Part shown: piece by piece, positions 1 to 5,273 of the stretch | Layout of the letters: the number at the start of each line of letters is the position of its first letter | Numbering within the stretch: the stretch's first letter is position 1 | Assembly: GCA_029258695.1 (NCBI GenBank) | Contig: JARIBR010000126.1 | Location: 1-5,273, forward strand | Direction of reading: 5' to 3' | Origin: Quadrisphaera sp. | GTDB taxonomy: Bacteria > Actinomycetota > Actinomycetes > Actinomycetales > Quadrisphaeraceae | Length of the DNA: 5,273 nucleotides | Made by a program: the position numbers and the translations under genes | The notes under the pieces: generated by a model | Told to the model about the DNA's origin: nothing | The model's database searches: none | Seen by the model: the letters and a program-made list of their open reading frames with translations, nothing else

Positions 1-2
1 CC

Positions 3-428
3 TCGCTCGCCGGCCATCCCGCCACCGAGCACCCGGAGGACCCGCGGCTGTCGGGTCTGTACGGGACCGTCGTCTGGCAGCACGAGGTGCCCGGCCGCAC
101 CGCGGACCGCAGCGGCGAGCAGCCGGCCCTGACGCAGAGGAACGTGACGATCTTCGCGGACGGCCAGGTCGACCGCTCCCCGTGCGGCTCGGGGACCTCA
201 GCCCGGCTGGCGCTCCTGCACGACGCCGGCGAGCTCGCCGACGGCCAGGATCTCGAGCACCTGTCCATCATCGGGACGCGGTTCCGCGCCCGGGTGGTCG
301 CCCGCTCATGGGCGCACGGGGCCGACGAGATCGCCACCGAGGTCACGGGCACCGCGCACCTGACCGGCGAGCACTCCTTCACCCTCGACCCCGACGACGG
401 GCTGGGGACGGGTTTCGTCCTGAGGTGA
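3..428 (+). CDS. Proline racemase-superfamily protein, C-terminal part (5' truncated by window)
   Basis: Only the last 141 codons are present. The reading frame is open back to the first bases of the window, so the true start is upstream and the GTG at 87 is internal. The motif DRSPCGSGTSAR places the second catalytic cysteine of the superfamily at TGC 183-185. The fragment has LYGTVV, then RNVTIFADGQVDRSP, and ends in a GTGFVLR tail typical of the family. This wording resembles the trans-3-hydroxy-L-proline dehydratase (L3HYPDH-like) branch from memory, but those enzymes have Thr where this one has Cys. Cys here suggests a racemase/epimerase, or a variant in which the first catalytic residue, outside the window, decides the chemistry. 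Full-length members have roughly 310-350 residues, so about 40% is visible. The gene precedes the dehydrogenase set by 63 bases and is probably co-transcribed. Family assignment is firm; substrate is open (3- or 4-hydroxyproline, proline). Confidence 0.88.
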   Translation, partial: SLAGHPATEHPEDPRLSGLYGTVVWQHEVPGRTADRSGEQPALTQRNVTIFADGQVDRSPCGSGTSARLALLHDAGELADGQDLEHLSIIGTRFRARVVARSWAHGADEIATEVTGTAHLTGEHSFTLDPDDGLGTGFVLR

Positions 429-491
429 CCCGGGGGCCGGCGCGAGGATCACGAGCGTCGGGGGCCTGCTGCGGTGTGGCATCCTCCAGCG

Positions 492-1709
492 ATGTCGCAG
501 GGTCGCGGTGGGGCCGACGTCCTCGTCGTCGGGGCTGGCGTCGTGGGCGCCGCCTGCGCCTACTCCTGCGCCCTGGAGGGTCTGTCCGTGATCGTCGTGG
601 ACCGCGGGCCGGTCAGCGGCGGGACCACCGGGCGCGGCGAGGGCAACATCCTCGTCTCCGACAAGGAGCCCGGCCCCGAGCTGGACCTGGCGCTGTTCTC
701 CCGCCAGGCCTGGCAGGACGTCGCCGACCGCACCGGCGGCCTGGAGTTCTCGCCCAAGGGCGGGCTGGTCGTCACCCGGGACGGCGAGACCCTCGACAAC
801 CTCCGCCGGTTCTCCGGCGAGCAGCGCGCCCGGGGCGTCGAGGTGGTGGACGTGGCGGCCGGCGGGCTCCACGACCTCGAGCCGCACCTCGCGCGAGACG
901 TGTGCGGCGGCGCCCTCTACCCCCAGGACGCGCAGGTCCAGCCGATGCTCGCCGCCGCCGTCATGCTGCGCGAGGCCACCCGCCTGGGAGCCCGGGTCCT
1001 GCCCGAGACCACCGTCACGGGGCTCCACCGCACCCGCGGCCGGGTCACCGGGGCGAGCACCAGCCGGGGCGACCTCTGGGCGGGGACGGTGGTCAACGCC
1101 GCCGGCACGTGGGGCGGGGACGTGGCCCGCCTCGCCGGGGTGGACGTGCCGATCATGCCGCGCCGGGGGTTCGTCCTGGTGACCGAGCCGCTGCCGCCGA
1201 TGGTCCGCCACAAGGTCTACGGCGCCGACTACGTCGCGAACGTCTCCAGCGGCGACGAGGACCTGCAGACGTCCACCGTCGTCGAGGGCACCGACAGCGG
1301 CACCGTGCTCATCGGCTCCAGCCGCGAGCGCGTCGGCTTCGACGCCACGCCGTCGCTGCCGGTGCTCGCCCAGCTGGCCGCCGGCGCGGTGGCGCTGTTC
1401 CCCGCGCTGGCGCAGGTGCGCGCGATGCGGCCCTACGTCGGCTTCCGCCCCTACTGCCCGGACCACCTGCCCGTGATCGGCCACGACCCGCGGGCCCCCG
1501 GCCTGTGGCACGCGTGCGGCCACGAGGGCGCGGGCGTGGGGCTGGCCGCCGGGACCGGGCGGCTGCTCGCCGACGCCATGGCGGGCCGGACGAGCGGCGT
1601 CGACGTGCGGCCCTTCCGCCCGGAGCGCTTCGACGAGGCCGCCGAGCGGGGCCGCGAGCTCGTGGAGACCGGCGTGGAGCCGGCCATCCCCGCGCGGGTG
1701 GCCCCGTGA
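492..1709 (+). CDS. FAD-dependent oxidoreductase, DAO fold (HcnC-like catalytic subunit; probable D-hydroxyproline dehydrogenase)
   Basis: A 405-residue soluble flavoprotein of the DAO family (glycine/D-amino acid oxidase type). The FAD-binding Rossmann motif GAGVVG is at residues 14-19, with the ribose-binding acidic residue D37 at the end of the second strand (VIVVDRG). Later family landmarks are NAAGTWGGD (202-210), RPYCPDHLPVIG (319-330) and the C-terminal FAD-contact region GHEGAGVGLAAGTGRLLAD (343-361). There is no signal peptide or membrane segment. The start is ATG 492 because it puts the Rossmann motif at the usual distance from the N-terminus; an in-frame GTG at 474 would add six residues. 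Neither has a clear Shine-Dalgarno sequence. Its stop overlaps the start of the [2Fe-2S] gene (GTGA), and that partner plus the following flavoprotein mark it as the substrate-oxidising subunit of a heteromeric dye-linked dehydrogenase, not a stand-alone oxidase. Substrate cis-4-hydroxy-D-proline is inferred from the racemase and lyase neighbours; another D-amino acid, sarcosine-like substrate or opine is possible. Confidence 0.9.
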   Translation: MSQGRGGADVLVVGAGVVGAACAYSCALEGLSVIVVDRGPVSGGTTGRGEGNILVSDKEPGPELDLALFSRQAWQDVADRTGGLEFSPKGGLVVTRDGETLDNLRRFSGEQRARGVEVVDVAAGGLHDLEPHLARDVCGGALYPQDAQVQPMLAAAVMLREATRLGARVLPETTVTGLHRTRGRVTGASTSRGDLWAGTVVNAAGTWGGDVARLAGVDVPIMPRRGFVLVTEPLPPMVRHKVYGADYVANVSSGDEDLQTSTVVEGTDSGTVLIGSSRERVGFDATPSLPVLAQLAAGAVALFPALAQVRAMRPYVGFRPYCPDHLPVIGHDPRAPGLWHACGHEGAGVGLAAGTGRLLADAMAGRTSGVDVRPFRPERFDEAAERGRELVETGVEPAIPARVAP

Positions 1710-2008
1710 GCGCCGACGACCCGCAGGCCGCCGTCGAGGGCAGCGCCGTCGCCATCGTCCTGGACGGGCGCAGGATCCCCGCCCGCCCCGGCGCCACCGT
1801 CGGCGCCGCGCTGACCGAGGCCGGCGTGCGGTCCTGGCGCAGCACCCGGCTCGGCGGGCGCCCCCGAGGGCTGTTCTGCGGCATCGGCGTCTGCTTCGAC
1901 TGCCTCGTCACGGTGGAGGGGCGGCCCAACCAGCGGGCCTGCCTGGTGCCGGCGCGCGACGGCCTGGTCGTCAGCACCCAGGAGGGGGTCGGGCATGAGC
2001 GGGGCTGA
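1706..2008 (+). CDS. (2Fe-2S)-binding protein, HcnA-like small subunit of the dehydrogenase
   Basis: A 100-residue plant-type ferredoxin-fold protein. The cluster ligands are Cys58, Cys63, Cys66 and Cys79 (C-x4-C-x2-C-x12-C, within LFCGIGVCFDC and RACLVP). A short beta region precedes them (VAIVLDGRRIPARPGATVGAALTEAG), as usual for the small subunits of HcnABC-like and sarcosine/hydroxyproline dehydrogenase complexes. It should carry electrons between the flavin subunits or to an external acceptor. The GTG start at 1706 overlaps the upstream TGA in a GTGA arrangement, and only a weak purine stretch lies before it, so translation is probably coupled to the upstream gene. Its 3' end overlaps the next gene by 14 bases. 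The same frame is open far upstream through the preceding gene, but that is a high-GC shadow; the protein-like part begins here. Family assignment is strong; the exact electron partner is inferred. Confidence 0.9.
   Translation: MSADDPQAAVEGSAVAIVLDGRRIPARPGATVGAALTEAGVRSWRSTRLGGRPRGLFCGIGVCFDCLVTVEGRPNQRACLVPARDGLVVSTQEGVGHERG
1981..1988 (+). promoter_or_regulatory. Ribosome binding site for the HcnB-like gene
   Basis: The purine run GGAGGGGG lies six bases before ATG 1995, inside the end of the [2Fe-2S] gene. It supports ATG 1995 as the start despite the 14-base overlap. Confidence 0.7.
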
Positions 2009-3536
2009 GAGCGAGGGCGCAGCGCGAGCCTTCGACCTGGTGGTCCTCGGCGCCGGGCCCGCGGGGCTGGCCGCCACCACCGGCGCCGCCGACCACGGGC
2101 TGCGCGTGGCCCTGGTCGACGCCGGCGCCCGCGCCGGCGGCCAGTACTGGCGTCACGGCGGCGACGACGCCTCGCTGGCGCCGGCGCGCGCGGCCCACCA
2201 CCCCCGGGGCCTCGCCGCGCTCGAGCACCGCCTCGACGAGCACGTGCGCCGCGGCGCCGTGACGCACCTGACGTCGACGACCGCGTGGTGGGTCGAGCGG
2301 CGCACCGGCGGTCTCGCGCTCCACGTCCTGGAGGGGATGGCCGAGCACGACGGCGGGCAACGGGGCGCCGTGCTGACCGCGCCCCGGCTGGTGGTCGCGA
2401 CCGGCGGGTACGACCGCCAGCTCCCCTTCCCGGGATGGGACCTCCCCGGGGTGATGGCTGCCGGCGGCGTGCAGGCTCTGCTCAAGGAGCACCGCGTGGC
2501 GGCCGGGGCCCGCGTCGTCGTCGCCGGGACCGGCCCGTTCCTGCTCCCCGTGGCCACCGCGCTGGCCGGCGCGGGCGCCCGCGTGCTCGCCGTCTGCGAG
2601 GCCGGGGACCCCGGGGCCTGGCTCCCGGGTGCCCGCGCCGTCGCCGGCGCACCCTCCAAGGTGGCAGAGGGAGCGCGCTACGCCGCCCTCATGGCCCGCC
2701 ACCGCATCCCCTACCTGACCCGCCGGGTGGTCACCCGCGCCGTGGGCGAGGCGTCGGTGGCGTCCGTGGAGACCGCCCGCCTGGGCCCGACGGGCGCCGC
2801 GGCGCCGGGCACCGCGCGCACCTTCGCCGCGGACCTGCTGGCCGTCGGGTGGGGCTTCACCCCCCAGCTCGAGGTGCCGCTGGCGCTGCGCTGCGCGACG
2901 CGCCTGGACGTCGACGGCAGCCTGGTGGTGGTCGTGGACGACGCCCAGCGCACCGACGTGCCCGGCGTGCACGCGGCCGGGGAGGCCACCGGCGTGGGCG
3001 GCGCGGCGCTCGCCGTCATCGAGGGGGAGCTGGCCGCGCTCGCCGTCGCCGACGACGCGGGCGCCTCGCGGGCGGGCTCAGGGCGGCGCGCCGCCTCGCT
3101 GGCGCGCCGGGCAGCCCGGCTGCGCGCCTTCGCGGTCGCGATGCACCGCGCCCACCCGGTCCCGCCCCGCTGGCCGGACCTCCTGGAGGACACCACCACC
3201 GTCTGCCGCTGCGAGGAGGTCCCCTTCAGCGCCGCGCGGAGCGCCCTCGTCGACCTCGGCGCCACGAGCGCCCACAGCGTGAAGCTGTTCACCCGCACCG
3301 GCATGGGCTGGTGCCAGGGGAGGGTGTGCGGCTACGCCGTCGCCGACCTCACCGCTCGGGCGTGCGGGCGGCCGCTGGCCGCTGACGACCTCGCCGCGAT
3401 GGGCCGCCGACCCTTCGCCGCACCGGTCCCCCTGGGGCTGCTGGCCCGCTGCGGGCCGCCCGCTCCCACCACCGGGCAGACCACCGACACCACCCCCGGC
3501 CGCCCGCCACCCCACCGAAGGAGCACGCCGACATGA
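1995..3536 (+). CDS. NAD(P)/FAD-type flavoprotein with C-terminal BFD-like [2Fe-2S] domain (HcnB-like subunit; probable D-hydroxyproline dehydrogenase)
   Basis: A 513-residue pyridine-nucleotide-disulfide-oxidoreductase-like protein. The first dinucleotide fold has GAGPAG at residues 19-24, followed by the family signature GGQYWR. ATGGYDRQLPFPGWDLPGV precedes the second nucleotide fold, whose motif GTGPFL (178-183) ends in Leu not Gly, as I recall for HcnB/sarcosine-oxidase-alpha relatives. In the related archaeal L-proline dehydrogenase PDH1 the corresponding subunit binds ATP, so NAD(P)H use should not be assumed. The FAD-closing region GVHAAGEATGVGG follows. The C-terminal domain has Cys404, Cys406, Cys440 and Cys445 (CRC ... 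CQGRVC), the ligand pattern of BFD-like [2Fe-2S] domains. The last 29 or so residues (about 485-513) are Pro/Thr-rich and look like a non-conserved tail. It overlaps the [2Fe-2S] gene by 14 bases and the lyase by ATGA. With its two neighbours it should form the heteromeric dehydrogenase, acting in the cytoplasm. Opine or other D-amino acid dehydrogenase are alternatives. Confidence 0.9.
   Translation: MSGAESEGAARAFDLVVLGAGPAGLAATTGAADHGLRVALVDAGARAGGQYWRHGGDDASLAPARAAHHPRGLAALEHRLDEHVRRGAVTHLTSTTAWWVERRTGGLALHVLEGMAEHDGGQRGAVLTAPRLVVATGGYDRQLPFPGWDLPGVMAAGGVQALLKEHRVAAGARVVVAGTGPFLLPVATALAGAGARVLAVCEAGDPGAWLPGARAVAGAPSKVAEGARYAALMARHRIPYLTRRVVTRAVGEASVASVETARLGPTGAAAPGTARTFAADLLAVGWGFTPQLEVPLALRCATRLDVDGSLVVVVDDAQRTDVPGVHAAGEATGVGGAALAVIEGELAALAVADDAGASRAGSGRRAASLARRAARLRAFAVAMHRAHPVPPRWPDLLEDTTTVCRCEEVPFSAARSALVDLGATSAHSVKLFTRTGMGWCQGRVCGYAVADLTARACGRPLAADDLAAMGRRPFAAPVPLGLLARCGPPAPTTGQTTDTTPGRPPPHRRSTPT
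3517..3523 (+). promoter_or_regulatory. Ribosome binding site for the DapA-family lyase
   Basis: GAAGGAG lies nine bases before ATG 3533, within the last codons of the HcnB-like gene. It fixes the lyase start and allows independent initiation in addition to ATGA-type coupling. Confidence 0.8.
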
Positions 3537-4435
3537 CCGCCATCCCCCGCACGCAGCCCTGGCACGGGGTCCTCGTCGCCACCGCCCTGCCGCTGCACGA
3601 CGACCTCTCGGTCGACCTCGACGGCTTCGCCGACCACGTGCGCTGGCTCGCCGAGAGCGGCTGCGACGGCATCACCCCCAACGGGTCCCTCGGGGAGTAC
3701 CAGACGCTCACCGACGCCGAGCGCGCCGACGTCGTCACCACCGCGATCGAGGCCGCGCCGGACGGGTTCAGCGTGATCCCCGGCGTCGCCGCCTACGGGT
3801 CCATGGAGGCGTGCCGCTGGACCGAGCAGGCGGCAGAGGCCGGCGCCCCGGCCGTGATGCTCCTGCCGCCCAACACCTTCCGCGCCGACGAGCGCGCCGT
3901 GCTCGCCCACTACCGCGAGGTGGCCCGGGTCGGCCTGCCGATCCTGGGGTACAACAACCCGCTGGACACCAAGGTGGACCTGGTGCCCTCGATGCTCGCG
4001 CGCCTGCACGAGGAGGGGCTGGTCCGAGCGGTCAAGGAGTTCTCCGGGGACGTGCGCCGCTACTGGGAGACGAAGGAGCTGGCCCCCGAGCTGGACGTGC
4101 TCGTGGGCACCGACGACGTGGTGCTCGAGCTGGCGCTCGCCGGCGCGGTGGGCTGGATCTCCGGCTACCCGAACGCGGTGCCGGCCAGCTGCATCGAGCT
4201 CTTCGAGACCGCGAGCGCCGGCGACCTCGAGCGCGCCCTGCCGCTGTACCGGGCCCTGCACCCGCTGCTCCGCTGGGACTCCAAGGTCGAGTTCGTCCAG
4301 GCCATCAAGCTCTCGATGGACCTCGCCGGCCGCAAGGGTGGTCCGTGCCGCCCGCCCCGCCTGCCGCTGGCCCCGGAGAAGGAGGCCGCGGTGCGCGCCG
4401 CCACCGAGGCCGTGCTGGCCGCCGGCCACCGGTGA
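3533..4435 (+). CDS. DapA/NAL-family lyase, probable 1-pyrroline-4-hydroxy-2-carboxylate deaminase
   Basis: A 300-residue class I aldolase-type TIM barrel, normal length for the dihydrodipicolinate synthase/N-acetylneuraminate lyase family. The Schiff-base lysine is K168 (VRAVKEFSGD), the catalytic tyrosine is Y140 (ILGYNNP), and the substrate carboxylate loop is NGSLGE at 50-55. Two features argue against true DapA: the loop is GSLGE where DapA has GTTGE, and the Arg following the YNVPS motif of E. coli DapA (Arg138), which binds the aspartate semialdehyde, is replaced by Asp145. Beside D-hydroxyproline dehydrogenase-type genes and hydroxyproline epimerase-type genes, the best role is deamination/dehydration of 1-pyrroline-4-hydroxy-2-carboxylate to 2-oxoglutarate semialdehyde plus ammonia (the HypD/LhpC step). 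The gene overlaps the preceding one by ATGA and is followed after 40 bases by the racemase. A different 2-keto-acid aldolase or dehydratase remains possible. Confidence 0.87.
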   Translation: MTAIPRTQPWHGVLVATALPLHDDLSVDLDGFADHVRWLAESGCDGITPNGSLGEYQTLTDAERADVVTTAIEAAPDGFSVIPGVAAYGSMEACRWTEQAAEAGAPAVMLLPPNTFRADERAVLAHYREVARVGLPILGYNNPLDTKVDLVPSMLARLHEEGLVRAVKEFSGDVRRYWETKELAPELDVLVGTDDVVLELALAGAVGWISGYPNAVPASCIELFETASAGDLERALPLYRALHPLLRWDSKVEFVQAIKLSMDLAGRKGGPCRPPRLPLAPEKEAAVRAATEAVLAAGHR

Positions 4436-4462
4436 GGGCCGCGATCCCCGAGCGTCCGCGCC

Positions 4463-4473
4463 AGGAGGAGGGG
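4463..4473 (+). promoter_or_regulatory. Ribosome binding site for the second proline racemase-family gene
   Basis: AGGAGGAGGGG precedes ATG 4476; the GGAGG core ends seven bases before the start. It is the strongest Shine-Dalgarno sequence in the window and decides the start. The 40-base gap (4436-4475) that contains it shows no terminator-like hairpin with a T run, so read-through from the lyase is likely. Confidence 0.85.
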
Positions 4474-4475
4474 CG

Positions 4476-5273
4476 ATGAGGTCACGTCGCGTGCTGCACA
4501 CCGTCGACTCCCACACCGAGGGGATGCCCACCCGCGTCGTCACCGGGGGCGTCGGCGTGCTGCCCGGGGAGACCATGGCGGAGCGCCGCGAGTGGTTCAT
4601 GGGCCACCTCGACCACCTGCGGACCCTGCTGATGTACGAGCCGCGCGGGCACGCCGCCATGAGCGGGGCGATCCTCCAGCCGCCCACCCGGCCCGACGCC
4701 GACTGGGGCGTGCTCTACATCGAGGTCTCGGGGTGCCTGCCGATGTGCGGGCACGGCACCATCGGCGTGGCCACGGTGCTGGTCGAGACGGGCATGGTCG
4801 AGGTGGTCGAGCCGGTGACGACGATCCGCCTCGACACCCCCGCCGGGCTCGTCGTCGCCGAGGTGGCCGTCGAGGACGGGGCGGCCCGCGCGGTGACGAT
4901 CCGCAACGTGCCCTCGTTCTCCCACCGGCTGGACGCCCGCGTGGACGTCCCCGGCTTCGGCGAGGTCACCTACGACATGGCGTACGGGGGCAACTTCTAC
5001 GCCATCCTCGGGCTCGACCAGCTGGGGATCCCCTTCGAGCGCGAGCACCAGCAGCAGATCCTGGACGCCGGGCTCGCCATCATGGCCGCCATCGACGCCC
5101 ACGACCGTCCGGCGCACCCCGAGCGCTCCGACATCACCGGGTGCCACCACGTGCAGCTGCTCGCCCCGGGCTCCGACGCCCGCACCTCCCACCACGCCAT
5201 GGCGATCCACCCCGGCTGGTTCGACCGCTCGCCGTGCGGCACGGGCACCAGCGCGCGGATGGCCCAGCTGCAC
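4476..5273 (+). CDS. Proline racemase / 4-hydroxyproline 2-epimerase family protein (3' truncated by window)
   Basis: The first 266 codons are present and the frame is still open at the window edge; with a usual length of about 330-340 residues, some 65-75 are missing. The N-terminal signature is HTVDSHTEGMPTRVV, followed by the EPRGHAAMSGAI segment. Both catalytic cysteines are visible: Cys91 in MCGHGTIG and Cys254 in DRSPCGTGTSAR. They form the two-base pair that swaps the alpha proton, so the enzyme should be a true racemase/epimerase and not a dehydratase. In this context the likely reaction is trans-4-hydroxy-L-proline to cis-4-hydroxy-D-proline, the substrate of the dehydrogenase encoded upstream. 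Sequence motifs alone do not separate this from proline racemase. The protein is cytoplasmic with no signal peptide. Compared with the fragment at 3-428 it is clearly a different paralogue: around the second Cys it has WFDRSPCGTGTSARMAQLH instead of the FADGQVDRSPCGSGTSARLALLH type. Confidence 0.92.
   Translation, partial: MRSRRVLHTVDSHTEGMPTRVVTGGVGVLPGETMAERREWFMGHLDHLRTLLMYEPRGHAAMSGAILQPPTRPDADWGVLYIEVSGCLPMCGHGTIGVATVLVETGMVEVVEPVTTIRLDTPAGLVVAEVAVEDGAARAVTIRNVPSFSHRLDARVDVPGFGEVTYDMAYGGNFYAILGLDQLGIPFEREHQQQILDAGLAIMAAIDAHDRPAHPERSDITGCHHVQLLAPGSDARTSHHAMAIHPGWFDRSPCGTGTSARMAQLH

Noticed and set aside
87..89. GTG 87 as start of a small independent gene
   Set aside because: The frame is open to the window edge and the upstream codons read as family sequence (LSGLYGTVVW), so this is an internal Val codon of a truncated gene.
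474..491. GTG 474 as the start of the DAO-family gene
   Set aside because: It would add only MWHPPA, which is unlike family N-termini. ATG 492 gives a normal distance to the GAGVVG motif. It cannot be fully excluded because neither start has a good ribosome binding site.
182..1705. Very long open frame upstream of and continuous with the [2Fe-2S] gene
   Set aside because: Its translation before 1706 is Arg/Gly/Pro/Ala-rich low-complexity sequence, the usual shifted-frame product of high-GC coding DNA, and it lies over two well-recognised genes in another frame. Only 1706-2008 is protein-like.
492..3536. Hydrogen cyanide synthase operon hcnABC
   Set aside because: The three subunit types match in family, but gene order (C-A-B) and the racemase and lyase neighbours fit imino-acid catabolism. 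Nothing points to cyanide production.
3533..4435. 4-Hydroxy-tetrahydrodipicolinate synthase (dapA) for lysine biosynthesis
   Set aside because: The GTTGE loop and the substrate-binding Arg are missing, and the neighbours are hydroxyproline/D-amino acid catabolism genes.
306..5273. Several long open frames on the - strand (for example 306-1523, 1971-2972, 3332-4687, 4482-5273)
   Set aside because: All lie antisense to clear family members. Their translations are rich in Gly/Ala/Arg/His/Val with no recognisable motif, as expected when GC-rich third positions suppress antisense stops.

Overview
The window is a compact block of amino-acid catabolism genes, all on the + strand. The DNA is extremely GC-rich (about three quarters G+C by eye), and third codon positions are almost all G or C. 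Two pairs of genes overlap at their stop/start codons (GTGA, ATGA), one pair overlaps by 14 bases, and strong AGGAGG-type ribosome binding sites occur. This points to a high-GC actinobacterium. The genus cannot be told from the sequence.

Layout: (1) positions 3-428 hold the 3' part of a proline racemase-superfamily gene that runs in from upstream. (2) After a 63-base gap comes a tightly coupled three-gene set. It encodes a DAO-fold FAD oxidoreductase (492-1709), a 100-residue plant-type [2Fe-2S] protein (1706-2008) and a pyridine-nucleotide-disulfide-type flavoprotein with a C-terminal BFD-like Cys cluster (1995-3536). These correspond to the HcnC, HcnA and HcnB type subunits of the heteromeric dye-linked amino-acid/opine dehydrogenases, a family that includes bacterial D-hydroxyproline dehydrogenase. 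(3) An ATGA overlap leads into a DapA/NAL-family lyase (3533-4435) that lacks residues of true dihydrodipicolinate synthase. It fits 1-pyrroline-4-hydroxy-2-carboxylate deaminase. (4) A second proline racemase-superfamily gene, with both catalytic cysteines, starts at 4476 and runs off the window end.

Together the genes fit the epimerase route of trans-4-hydroxy-L-proline degradation. The epimerase makes cis-4-hydroxy-D-proline, the three-subunit dehydrogenase oxidises it to 1-pyrroline-4-hydroxy-2-carboxylate, and the lyase removes ammonia to give 2-oxoglutarate semialdehyde. The expected last enzyme (2-oxoglutarate semialdehyde dehydrogenase), a transporter and a regulator are not in the window and may lie outside it. 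The pathway is known in bacteria. The least ordinary point is the pair of distinct proline racemase-superfamily paralogues flanking the dehydrogenase/lyase genes. The upstream one looks like the trans-3-hydroxyproline dehydratase branch but carries Cys where that branch has Thr.

There is no RNA gene, mobile element, CRISPR array, repeat family or convincing terminator in the window, and no gene-free stretch longer than 63 bases.
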